From assembly GCF_003596405.1 (NCBI RefSeq), contig NZ_QYUR01000003.1, forward strand, positions 62,001-126,000: a DNA stretch of 64,000 nt, given 5' to 3'. Source of the stretch: Pseudomonas cavernicola (GTDB lineage Bacteria; Pseudomonadota; Gammaproteobacteria; Pseudomonadales; Pseudomonadaceae). The notes under the pieces were generated by a model. The model ran no database searches. It was not told the DNA's origin and worked only from the letters and a program-made list of their open reading frames with translations. This document shows, one piece after another, positions 1-8,263 of the stretch. The translations under genes and the position numbers were made by a program. Every line of letters starts with the position of its first letter. The first letter of the stretch is position 1.

Positions 1-96
1 TCCACGAGGGCTATCGTGCTACAGCAGAAGACGCAGCGACCGGTGCAGTTTGAGATCACCGAACAAACCACTCCCTCTGCCGGAGCAGGCGCCTAA
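1..96 (+). CDS. Possible C-terminal end of an unidentified gene
   Basis: An open frame enters from the left edge and stops at a TAA at 94-96, giving 31 residues that end in SAGAGA-like small residues. Third codon positions are GC-rich, as expected for coding DNA in this host, but there is no recognisable motif. It could equally be chance. The stretch 97-248 that follows holds no gene I can support. Confidence 0.15.
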   Translation, partial: STRAIVLQQKTQRPVQFEITEQTTPSAGAGA

Positions 97-248
97 GGCG
101 CCGGAGGCCGATCCTTAGGTCATGAAGCGCTTCCCATCCGTCCCAGCCTCTAGGCGAGCACGAGCGTGGTAAAGACTGGTTTCTACTTCCAGCACCCGAG
201 CCACCACAGTGTTTGCGAATGACACTGCAACCTCCCGGGTAGCCATGG

Positions 249-1740
249 TCAGAGGCTGAGGAAGCCGCTGTAAAGGCCGTACCCTGCGATCAGGGCGCCG
301 ATCACCACCACCACGAAGATCACCTTCTCCACAGCCGTGAACACCGGCTGGCCCAGTTCGCGCTTGGCCTTGGCGAAGAGGATCGCCCCTGGTGCGTAAA
401 GCAGTGCCGACAGGAGCAGGTATTGCACACCGGCGGCATACACCAGCCACAAGGCGTAGAACACAGCGATCAGCGCGATCACCAGGTCCTTGCTGCGTTC
501 GCCGCTGTCCTGCTCGTAGGTCTCGCGACGGACGGCCAGGAGCAAGGCGTAGGCCGCGGACCAGAAGTACGGCACCAGGATCATCGAGGTCGCCAGGTAC
601 AGCAGGCTGAGGTAGCTGGAGCTGTTGAACAGGGTGAGGATCAGAAACAGCTGGATCAGCCCGTTGGATAGCCACAGCACGTTGGCCGGCACCTTGTTGG
701 TGTTCTCCTTGCGCAGGAACTCCGGCATGGTGTGAGCGCTGGCGCTGGCGCTGGCGAACAGGATTTCGGCGCAGAGTAAGGTCCAGGACAGCAACGCCCC
801 AGCCAAGGAGACCATCAAACCGACGCTGATTAGCACCGCGCCCCAGTGGCCCACCACGTGCTCCAGCACACCGGCCATGGAAGGGTTCTTCAACCCGGCT
901 AGCTGCGCCTGGGCCATGATCCCCTGGGACAGCACATTAACCAATACCAGCAACAGGAGCACGCCGACGAAGCCCACCACCGTAGCCCTGCCCACGTCGC
1001 TGCGCTTCTCGGCGCGAGCGGAGAAAATGCTCGCGCCCTCGATGCCGATGAACACCCAGACGGTGACCAGCATCATATTGCGCACTTGGTTCATCACCGT
1101 GCCAAGGTCGCTGTTGCCGGCGCCCCAGAAGTCGCTGGTGTAGACGTCCAGCTTGAAGACCACCCCGGCAATCACGACGAACAGCGCCAGCGGCACGATC
1201 TTGGCGATGGTGGTGATGGTGTTGATGAAGGTGGCCTCCTTGATCCCGCGCAGCACCAGGAAGTGCAGCAGCCAGAGCAGCACCGAGGCGCATACGATGG
1301 CTGGCAGCGTGTTGCCCTCACCGAGCAGGGGGAAGAAGTAGCCCAGGGTGCTGAACAGCAGCACCATGTAGCTGACGTTGCCGATCCTGCCGCTGAATCC
1401 AGTAGCCCCAGGCCGAGGAGAAGCCCATGTAATCGCCAAACCCAGCCTTGGCATAGGCATACAACCCGCCGTAGAGGGTTGGCTTGCGGTTGGCCAGGGT
1501 CTGGAACACGAACGCCAGCATCAGCATGCCGACCCCGGTGATCAGCCAGCCGATCAGGGTCGCGCCCGCACTGGCACTCGCGGCAATGTTCTGCGGCAAT
1601 GAGAAGATCCCGCCACCCACCATGGAGCCGACCACCAGAGCAATCAGCGCGCCGACCTTCAACTTGTCGCTGGACGCGGCAATCTGGGTTTCCTTGTGAG
1701 ACGGGGAGTCTTTGTCGATCTTGCTGACGGAGTCGACCAT
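249..1740 (-). pseudogene. arcD: arcD-type arginine/ornithine antiporter, frameshifted
   Basis: An APC-family permease that would exchange arginine for ornithine across the inner membrane. The first part starts MVDSVSKID and carries the family opening [12 protein letters not shown]; the rest, from IGNVSYMV to the end, is about ten further hydrophobic segments in another frame. One extra base near 1395, just after the YWI codons, separates the two frames. Joined, the product is close to the usual length of about 480 residues. No arcA, arcB or arcC is adjacent, so this is a solitary copy. Real decay or a sequence error in a GC-rich stretch would look the same. Confidence 0.85.
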
Positions 1741-1926
1741 CTAATTCTCCTTGCCGAAACGGTATCGTTTGACCAAGTGGTCGGCCGCCAGGCAACGGTC
1801 GTAATGCACAGCCTGATCGTTCGAATGGCACTCACCACCGAACTGACTGCTCATGTGCTGCTGGGAGTTGCTTCGACGCAACCCTTGCCCCGCAGCCGGG
1901 CACTGCCATTCGAATCGCCGAGGACG

Positions 1927-2136
1927 CTAGGAATTGCGAAGCATGCGGAAATGCTCGGCGGCCCAGTGCTTCTGAATCTCCGGCGGAAGACGGTGGGGGG
2001 CGCTCACGCGCTCTTCCAGCTTGGCCGCGAAAGCCGCCGCGGAGGCTGGGTCCGAGAAGCTGAAGCTCATGCCACAGGCATGCACCAGCCAGGTGGGCGG
2101 GTCCTGCCTGGAGACCAGTTCGATCGATAGGTGCAT
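1927..2136 (-). CDS. Small conserved hypothetical protein
   Basis: This 69-residue protein has no family I can name. It begins MHLSIELVS, contains an Ala-rich helix (SAAAFAAKLEERV) and ends with HFRMLRNS, so it looks like a small soluble cytoplasmic protein. The ATG at 2136 is preceded at good spacing by GGGAG. A longer start is possible but would run through the ribosome site. It lies upstream of the arcD-type gene on the same strand, separated by about 190 bases in which I see no gene. Confidence 0.55.
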   Translation of the reverse strand: MHLSIELVSRQDPPTWLVHACGMSFSFSDPASAAAFAAKLEERVSAPHRLPPEIQKHWAAEHFRMLRNS

Positions 2137-2398
2137 CTGATGCTCCCAAAATATGGGCAAGCGATACCGAAAGAATTTCAGTCTAGCCAACAATCGGAAG
2201 GCACAAGACCTTGCAAGGCTTTATTTCCCCCGGCGGGGCAAACATGCTTCACAGAACTGGCAGCGCGAGTGGTTGGCCCGCTGTGACTGCCTCTCGGTTG
2301 ACTTGCGCGTCCCTTTAGACGGGCCACGGAAAGCGAGCCATTCTTAGCGGATGTTCATCGTTTCCGAATCAGTTCGCGCCAGCATGAGGAAAGCCCCG

Positions 2399-3455
2399 AT
2401 GCTCAACTGGATGCTGGTCTTCGTCCCCATCGCCATAGCCCTGGAACAACTCGCGGCGGACCTCCATTTGCTGGTCTTCCTGGCGGCAGCCCTGGCCATC
2501 GTGCCGCTGGCGGGCTGGCTGGGCCTGGCCACGGAGCAACTGGCGGAGCGCTCCGGCGAAGGTGTGGGCGGGTTGCTGAATGCCACCTTCGGCAACGCCA
2601 CCGAACTGATCATTGCCCTCAGCGCCTTGCGCGCGGATCTCCACGATGTGGTGAAGGCCTCCATCGCAGGGTCCATCGTCGGCAACATTTTGCTGGTGCT
2701 GGGCCGGGCTGCGCCACAGCGAACAGCAATACAACGCTTCGGGAGCCCGCTCCCAGGCAACCCTGCTGACCTTGGCCACCATCGCCCTCATCCTGCCGGC
2801 CGCCTACAACGCCGTCATTGCGACCCGCAATCCACAAGGCCTCCAGGCACTCAGCCTGTACATCTCTATGGTTTTGCTGCTGGTCTATGGGCTGTTCCTG
2901 GTGTATTCGCTGATTACCCACAAGAACCTGTTTTCCGGCACTTCCAGCATCGAGCAGAGCCAAGATCACGCGCACCTCTGGCCGAAGGGCAAGGCCTTGC
3001 TGGTGCTCGGGACGGCTACCCTGCTGATCGCCTGGATCAGCGAGATCCTGGTGGCCACCATCAAGCCGAGCGCCAGTCAGCTCGGCCTCAGCAACCTCTT
3101 CGTCGGGGTATTTGTCGTGGCCATCCTCGGCAATGCCGCCGAGCACGCCTCGGCCATCTCGGTCGCCATGAAGAACCGCATGGATCTGTCGCTGTAGATC
3201 GCCATCGGCTCCAGCGTCCAGGTGGCCCTGCTGATCGCACCGGTTCTGGTACTCGCCAGTTATGTCATCGGCCCCTCGCCCATGGACCTGGCCTTTTCCG
3301 GGGGGCTGGTACTGAGTGTGCTGCTGGCGGTGCTGATTACCGGCCAGGTAGCGGGCGATGGTCGCTCGGACTGGCTCAAAGGCGTGCAGCTGCTTGCCGT
3401 GTATCTGATCCTCGGCCTGGCCTTCTTCTTCACTCCCGACGTGTCGGCGTCCTGA
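2399..3455 (+). pseudogene. CAX-type Ca2+/H+ exchanger, deletion plus nonsense
   Basis: A member of the calcium/cation exchanger family, inner membrane. Both family repeats are visible: the first as [13 protein letters not shown], the second as [11 protein letters not shown]. The gene is broken twice. A short deletion near 2702-2706 removes part of the membrane segment after GNILLVLG and shifts the frame, which resumes at 2706 with [12 protein letters not shown] at 3195-3197 then interrupts the second repeat between DLSL and IAIGSS, where the family has a glutamate or similar residue. The ATG at 2399 follows AGGAAAG; ATGs at 2351 and 2384 are alternatives. It stands 30 bases before the SulP gene and was probably in one transcript with it. 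Confidence 0.85.
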
Positions 3456-3485
3456 GTCACTCCCACTCAAAGACAGGAACAGTCC

Positions 3486-5252
3486 ATGAGCGATGCCCGG
3501 TCCACACAACCCACTGAGCCCGGGCGCCTGCCGCGCCCCCTCGGCTCTGGCCCGGTCGGCTGGCGACGCTGGCTGCCGGGCCTGCAGGTCTTGCGTGAGT
3601 ACCAGCCCTCCTGGCTACCCAAGGACCTGCTGGCGGGCCTGGTACTGACTGCCATGCTGGTGCCGGTGGGCATTGCTTACGCCGAGGCATCCGGAGTGCC
3701 TGGCATCTATGGCCTGTACGCCACCATCGTTCCGCTGCTCGCCTATGCGCTATTCGGACCCAGCCGCATTCTGGTACTCGGCCCGGATTCCGCGCTGGTC
3801 GCCATCATCCTTGCCGTTGTGCTACCGCTGTCCGGGGGGGATCCATTGCGCGCCATCACCCTGGCTAGCGCCATGGCGCTGGTCTCCGGGCTGGTCTGTA
3901 TCGGCGCCGGCTTGCTGCGCCTGGGGTTTATCACCGAACTGCTGTCCAAGCCGATTCGCTACGGCTACATGAACGGCATCGCGCTGACCGTGCTGATAAG
4001 CCAGACGCCCAAGCTGTTTGGCATTTCCATCGACAGTGCCGGCCCACTCCGGGACACCTTGGGCCTGATCCGAACGCTACTCAACGGCCAGGCCAACTGG
4101 TACGCCTTTGCCGTGGGCGCAAGTACCCTGGGTGTAATCCTGCTGCTCAAACGCTACGAGCGCGTGCCGGGCATTCTCATCGCGGTGCTGGCCGCGACCG
4201 TGGTAGTGGGCCTCTTCAGCCTGGATACCAGCCACGCGGTGAAAGTGGTGGGCCCATTGCCGCAGGGGTTGCCGAGCTTCACGCTGCCCTGGATCGGCCT
4301 GAGTGACCTATCCATGGTGCTGATCGGCGGATTCGCCGTGGCGCTGGTGTCCTTCGCCGACACCAGCGTGCTCTCACGCACCTATGCGGCGAAGACCCGT
4401 ACCCAGGTAGACCCGAACCAGGAAATGGTCGGCCTGGGAGTGGCCAACCTGGCAGCCGGTCTCTTCCAGGGTTTCCCCATCAGCAGCAGCTCCTCGCGAA
4501 CCCCGGTTGCCGAAGCGGCAGGTTCTCGCACTCAACTGACCGGCGTGGTCGGCGCCCTGTGCGTGACGCTGTTGCTGCTACTCGCTCCCAACCTGCTCCA
4601 GTACCTGCCCAACAGCGCCCTGGCAGCCGTAGTGATCGCCTCCGCCATCGGCCTGTTCGAGTTCAAGGATCTGCGCCGTATCTACCGCATCCAGCGCTGG
4701 GAGTTCTGGCTGTCGATCGTCTGCTTCGTCGGCGTTGCCGTACTGGGAGCGGTGCCGGGCATCGGCCTGGCGGTGGTGGTGGCGGTGATCGAATTCCTCT
4801 GGGACGGCTGGCGGCCCCACTACACCGTGCTCGGGCGCGTCGACGGCATTCGCGGCTACCACGACATCTCGCGCTATCCTCACGCTCGCCTGGTGCCCGG
4901 ACTGGTGCTGTTCCGCTGGGACGCGCCACTGTTCTTCGCCAATGCCGAGTTGTTCCAGAACTGCATCCTGGAGGCCGTCGCCCAGTCACCGACTCCGGTG
5001 CGCCGGGTGGTGGTAGCGGCCGAGCCGGTCACCAGCGTGGACGTTACCTCCGCCGACATGCTGGTGGAGCTGGAGCAATCGCTGCGCGCGGAAGGCGTGG
5101 AGCTGCGCTTCGCCGAAATGAAGGACCCGGTTAAGGACAAACTGCTGCGCCTTGAAGTGCTGAAACGGATCGGCAGCGAGGTGTTCCACCCGACCATAGG
5201 CGCGGCGGTGGACGCCTACCTTGACGAGCATCGTGTCGACTGGACGCCGTAG
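3486..5252 (+). CDS. SulP-family anion transporter with STAS domain
   Basis: A 588-residue SulP (SLC26-type) permease for sulfate, bicarbonate or dicarboxylate; the substrate cannot be read from sequence. The membrane part covers roughly residues 40-430 and opens with the conserved [14 protein letters not shown] and [19 protein letters not shown] blocks. The C-terminal STAS domain covers about 450-560 ([18 protein letters not shown], then [10 protein letters not shown]). The ATG at 3486 has AGGAA upstream. Unlike its neighbours on both sides this gene is intact and of normal length, so it is probably the one function kept in this stretch. Confidence 0.92.
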   Translation: MSDARSTQPTEPGRLPRPLGSGPVGWRRWLPGLQVLREYQPSWLPKDLLAGLVLTAMLVPVGIAYAEASGVPGIYGLYATIVPLLAYALFGPSRILVLGPDSALVAIILAVVLPLSGGDPLRAITLASAMALVSGLVCIGAGLLRLGFITELLSKPIRYGYMNGIALTVLISQTPKLFGISIDSAGPLRDTLGLIRTLLNGQANWYAFAVGASTLGVILLLKRYERVPGILIAVLAATVVVGLFSLDTSHAVKVVGPLPQGLPSFTLPWIGLSDLSMVLIGGFAVALVSFADTSVLSRTYAAKTRTQVDPNQEMVGLGVANLAAGLFQGFPISSSSSRTPVAEAAGSRTQLTGVVGALCVTLLLLLAPNLLQYLPNSALAAVVIASAIGLFEFKDLRRIYRIQRWEFWLSIVCFVGVAVLGAVPGIGLAVVVAVIEFLWDGWRPHYTVLGRVDGIRGYHDISRYPHARLVPGLVLFRWDAPLFFANAELFQNCILEAVAQSPTPVRRVVVAAEPVTSVDVTSADMLVELEQSLRAEGVELRFAEMKDPVKDKLLRLEVLKRIGSEVFHPTIGAAVDAYLDEHRVDWTP

Positions 5253-5331
5253 TCCCAATCACGCTGCGAATTCGTGACGAGTGATCCCCTCTGCGAAGGC
5301 CGCTATAGGGCAATTATGCCTTAGCGGATGT

Positions 5332-6582
5332 CTGCTTTCGGCTGCGGATTCATCCGGTGGATGCAACACACTAGATCCTGTGTAGCCAGGAGGAGTGTTG
5401 CAGATGCAGCAAAGACCTCGGATCCATTACACCGAAAGTCAGAAGGCCTTGATGTGGGACCGCTGGAAGCGAGGCGACTCACTCCAGCAGATCGCTCAGC
5501 TGTTCGATCGAAACCACTCCTCCGTTCAACGCATTCTGGCGGAGACAGGAGGTATACGTCCGGCGCCACGCCGGCGCGACAAGTTGGCATTGACGCTGGC
5601 CGAGCGCGAAGAGATTTCGCGAGCACTCGCTGCCGGGCACTCGATTCGCCTGATCGCCCTGCAACTTGGGCGAGCCCCTTCCACCATCAGCCGTGAGATC
5701 GGTCGCAACGGCGGTCCAGGCTGCTATCGCGCGAACCAGGCCGATCAGGCGGCCTGGGACAGAGCCCGTCGTCCGAAGATCTGCAAGCTTGTCCAGGTCC
5801 CGGGGTTGGCGCAGATTGTGGCGGAGAGGCTCCAGCTGCAGTGGTCACCGGAGCAGGTTGCCGGGTGGCTGAAGTGCACTTACCCAGAAAATAAGAGCTT
5901 TCAGGTGTCACACGAGACCATCTATCGCAGCCTCTTCATTTAGGCCCGCGGCGCATTGAAGAAAGAGCTGCTGGAGCATTTGCGGCGCACGCGGGCCATG
6001 CGCCGCTCGCGTCATCACACCCAGAAAACGGACAATCACGGCCACATCACCGACACCATTTCCATCAGCAAACGGCCGGCTGAGGTTGAAGACCGAGCCG
6101 TGCCGGGTCATTGGGAAGGTGACTTGCTGCGTGGCAGCAAGAACAGCCAGGTTGCGGCCCTGATCGAGCGTCACAGCCGTTACGTGATGCTGGTGAAAGT
6201 ACCCAGCAAGGATACTGAGACGGTGGTGGGTGCCTTGATCGACAACGCCCAGAAACTGCCGCAGGAACTCTACCAGTCGCTGACTTGGGATCGGGGCAAG
6301 GAAATGGCCGATCACAAGCGCTTCACCGTGGCGACGGACATCAAGGTCTACTTCTGCGATCCGCAGAACCCCTGGCAACGTGGGACGAATGAAAATACGA
6401 ACGGGCTGCTGCGGCAGTAATTCCCAAAGGGCACCGACCTCTCCGTCTACTCGCAAGATAAGCTTGATGAAGTAGCCCGGCAGCTGAATGAGCGTCCACG
6501 GAAGACGCTCGACTATGCAACGCCTGCTGAACGTTTTAACCAATCTGTTGCATCGACCGGATGAATCCGCAGCCGAAAGCAG
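5332..6582 (+). mobile_element. IS30-family insertion sequence with decayed transposase
   Basis: A 1251-bp element bounded by terminal inverted repeats. The left end starts CTGCTTTCGGCTGCGGATTC at 5332 and the same sequence, reversed, ends at 6582; the match extends over about 37 bases with one difference. The interior encodes a single IS30-type transposase. I see no flanking target duplication (GT on the left, CC on the right), so one border may have rearranged. Confidence 0.85.
5404..6564 (+). pseudogene. IS30-family transposase with two nonsense codons
   Basis: The frame is continuous for 387 codons apart from a TAG at 5941-5943 (IYRSLFI*ARGAL) and a TAA at 6418-6420 (LLRQ*FPKG). The N-terminal helix-turn-helix is present (DSLQQIAQLFDRNHSSVQRI), and the DDE residues are visible as HWEGDLL, TWDRGKE and GTNENTNG. 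The stops replace residues that are Gln and Tyr in close relatives as I recall them. With both stops the product should be inactive unless supplied in trans. Confidence 0.85.
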
Positions 6583-6764
6583 CCACTCATGAAAGGCTGC
6601 TGTCGACCCAAGCTGTGTGAAAACAGCCAGCATCTCGACCAACCCGCCTTGGCAGCCAAAGTAGCCAATCACCACAGAGTGCCGTAATAGGCCGAGGTAA
6701 GCCCTGACGTTGGTTGAAACCCCTCCCAGAAGGCTTATAGAGGGCGGAAAAAGGCCATTACTCT

Positions 6765-6903
6765 TTAGGCCCGCATTGCTTCCAGTGCTCCAGCGATGCC
6801 GAGGATGCTCACCAGTCGTTTGAGGTTGTAGGCGTAAGCATCACCCAACAGGTCGTCATTCGACGCACGAATGATCATTCCGGCCGTCTCATTGCGCAGC
6901 CCC
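6765..6903 (-). mobile_element. C-terminal remnant of a transposase gene
   Basis: Read on the minus strand this stretch gives LRNETAGMIIRASNDDLLG followed by YAYNLKRLVSILG and ends in a stop at 6765. The YNLKRL motif near a C-terminus is typical of IS5/IS1182-type transposases. No upstream part of the gene remains. Bases 6583-6764 hold no gene, and the piece TGTGTGAAAAC near 6617 may belong to the terminal repeat of the same lost element. Confidence 0.6.
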
Positions 6904-7145
6904 GATCTGGTCGCACGTCACGTCAACTCTTACCTCCTCTCCTACTGGCTCAAAACAGTGCTGGGACGAGACGAAATGAAGAAAATGACCATCGGCCCGT
7001 TCTGCCTCGAAGAAAGCGGCGATTCGCTAGCCGGGCGATTTGAAGCCTGGTGTACCAGCACAGCAGGAACCACCCAGAAGGTGACCCAGGGCATCGAGCA
7101 ACTGGTCAAGCGCAGCCCATTGGCCGACGCGCAAGTCGAAACGCT
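6904..7145 (+). other. Coding-like fragment of unknown origin
   Basis: The plus frame reads through without stops (NSYLLSYWLKTVLG, then MKKMTIGPFCLEESGD) and has residue usage like a real protein, but it lacks a convincing start and runs into the integrase remnant in another frame. I do not recognise the family. It is best read as debris between an IS scrap and an integrase scrap. Confidence 0.3.
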
Positions 7146-7373
7146 TACCTGTCGATCAGAGTGCACGATCTCAAGCACACGTTCGGCCGCAGGCTGCGGG
7201 CAGCAGGCGTCACCGAGGAAGATCGCAAGGCGCTATTGGGCCACAAGAACGGCAGCATCACCAGCCACTACTCAGGCGCAGAACTGGGTCAACTGATTGA
7301 ATCTGCCAACAAGGTATCCACGACCGACTCACGCGGGCCGGTGCTGACGATTTTGAAGAGGAGGCAGGCATGA
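7146..7373 (+). pseudogene. C-terminal remnant of a tyrosine integrase
   Basis: About 75 codons encode the end of the catalytic domain of a phage-type integrase: the HxxR block as VHDLKHTFGRRLRAAG, then ALLGHKNGSITSHYS, which holds the second His and the nucleophilic Tyr. The N-terminal three quarters are missing. It lies about 80 bases from the 3' end of tRNA-Pro, a typical integration site, so it probably marks an older island or prophage that was lost. Confidence 0.75.
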
Positions 7374-7407
7374 AATTACGACAAGTCACGCAAAAGTCAC
7401 GCGCATG

Positions 7408-7437
7408 AAAAAGCCCAACTCGCGAAAGTTGGGCTAA
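7408..7437 (-). terminator. Rho-independent terminator after tRNA-Pro
   Basis: Read on the minus strand, AGCCCAACTTTCGCGAGTTG forms the stem with a GCGA-type loop and is followed by a run of five T after GGGC. It lies just downstream of the tRNA-Pro gene and should end the ihfA, merR-like, tRNA transcript. Confidence 0.8.
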
Positions 7438-7451
7438 GTCATTGAAGAATA

Positions 7452-7528
7452 TGGTCGGGACGGAGTGATTCGAACACTCGACCCCTAGCACCCCATGCTA
7501 GTGCGCTACCGGACTGCGCTACGCCCCG
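7452..7528 (-). tRNA. tRNA-Pro(GGG)
   Basis: A 77-base tRNA with encoded CCA. The acceptor stem is CGGGGCG paired with CGTCCCG (one G-T pair), the anticodon stem is CTAGC/GCTAG, and the loop ATGGGGT gives anticodon GGG. The TTCGAAT T-loop is standard. Its place downstream of the ihfA and merR-like genes is the usual Pseudomonas order. Confidence 0.95.
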
Positions 7529-7620
7529 ACTAGGCGTTAATCCACTTTCGCGTACTGCCGAAAGCGGATCGAACTATACATTAAGCTTTTGAAAAGTGGA
7601 AGTTTTTCGAAAGCGACAGA

Positions 7621-7977
7621 CTATTTACGCAGGACAAGCAAAACATCTTCCAGCTCTGCAATCATTTGCCGAATGAGCTGCTTGTACTGGGTAGTATCAT
7701 CTTTAGCTTCGTCACCCGAGAGGCGCTGTCGCGCCCCCCCGATAGTAAAGCCTTGGTCGTACAGTAGCGCGCGGATTTGCCGGATCATCAGCACATCCTG
7801 GCGCTGGTAGTACCGTCTATTGCCACGCCGCTTAACCGGATTGAGTTGAGTAAACTCCTGCTCCCAATAACGCAGCACGTGCGGCTTAACCGCACAAAGC
7901 TCACTCACCTCACCAATCGTGAAGTAACGCTTGCCTGGTATGGGCGGCAACTCGTCGTTATGACTTGGTTCCAGCAT
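7621..7977 (-). CDS. MerR-family transcriptional regulator
   Basis: A 118-residue protein with an N-terminal MerR winged helix: [20 protein letters not shown] is the recognition region and [13 protein letters not shown] follows it. The C-terminal half is a short dimerisation helix without metal-binding cysteines, so the effector is unknown. The ATG at 7977 ([12 protein letters not shown]) is preferred to the TTG at 7986. The start overlaps the end of ihfA by 20 bases, so the two are translationally linked. This gene follows ihfA throughout Pseudomonas. Confidence 0.9.
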   Translation of the reverse strand: MLEPSHNDELPPIPGKRYFTIGEVSELCAVKPHVLRYWEQEFTQLNPVKRRGNRRYYQRQDVLMIRQIRALLYDQGFTIGGARQRLSGDEAKDDTTQYKQLIRQMIAELEDVLLVLRK

Positions 7978-8260
7978 AAGCCTCAACTCTGGCTTTTAAT
8001 TTCTGCCCTGGGCGAAAGGTAACCACGCGTCGAGCCGTGATCGGGATTTCCTCTCCTGTCTTTGGATTCCTGCCGGGACGCTGACGCTTGTCGCGCAGGT
8101 CAAAATTGCCGAAACCCGACAGCTTGACCTGCTCGTTGAGCTCCAGCGCCTGCCGGATCTCTTCAAAGAACAACTCCACCAATTCCTTGGCTTCCCGTTT
8201 ATTCAGGCCTAGCTCTTCATACAGACGTTCGGCCATTTCAGCTTTCGTCAGAGCCCCCAT
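7958..8260 (-). CDS. ihfA: Integration host factor subunit alpha
   Basis: A 100-residue DNA-bending protein of the HU/IHF family that pairs with IhfB. It starts [18 protein letters not shown], carries [14 protein letters not shown] and the DNA-contacting arm [20 protein letters not shown]. It lies three bases after pheT in the same operon. IHF is also the usual cofactor for integration of phages like the one found further along this window. Confidence 0.97.
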   Translation of the reverse strand: MGALTKAEMAERLYEELGLNKREAKELVELFFEEIRQALELNEQVKLSGFGNFDLRDKRQRPGRNPKTGEEIPITARRVVTFRPGQKLKARVEAYAGTKS

Positions 8261-8263
8261 ACG

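Noticed and set aside
2346..5331. The word TTAGCGGATGT at both 2346 and 5322, as a possible target duplication of the IS
   Set aside because: The copies are 3 kb apart, one not adjacent to any element end, and IS30 elements make only 2-3 bp duplications.
3195..5943. TAG stops inside the exchanger and the transposase as a sign of stop-codon reassignment
   Set aside because: Other genes here end normally at TAG or other stops, and the transposase also has a TAA. Decay is the simpler reading.
5332..6582. IS30 element as a functional, recent insertion
   Set aside because: Two nonsense codons in the transposase and no visible target duplication argue for an old, dead copy.
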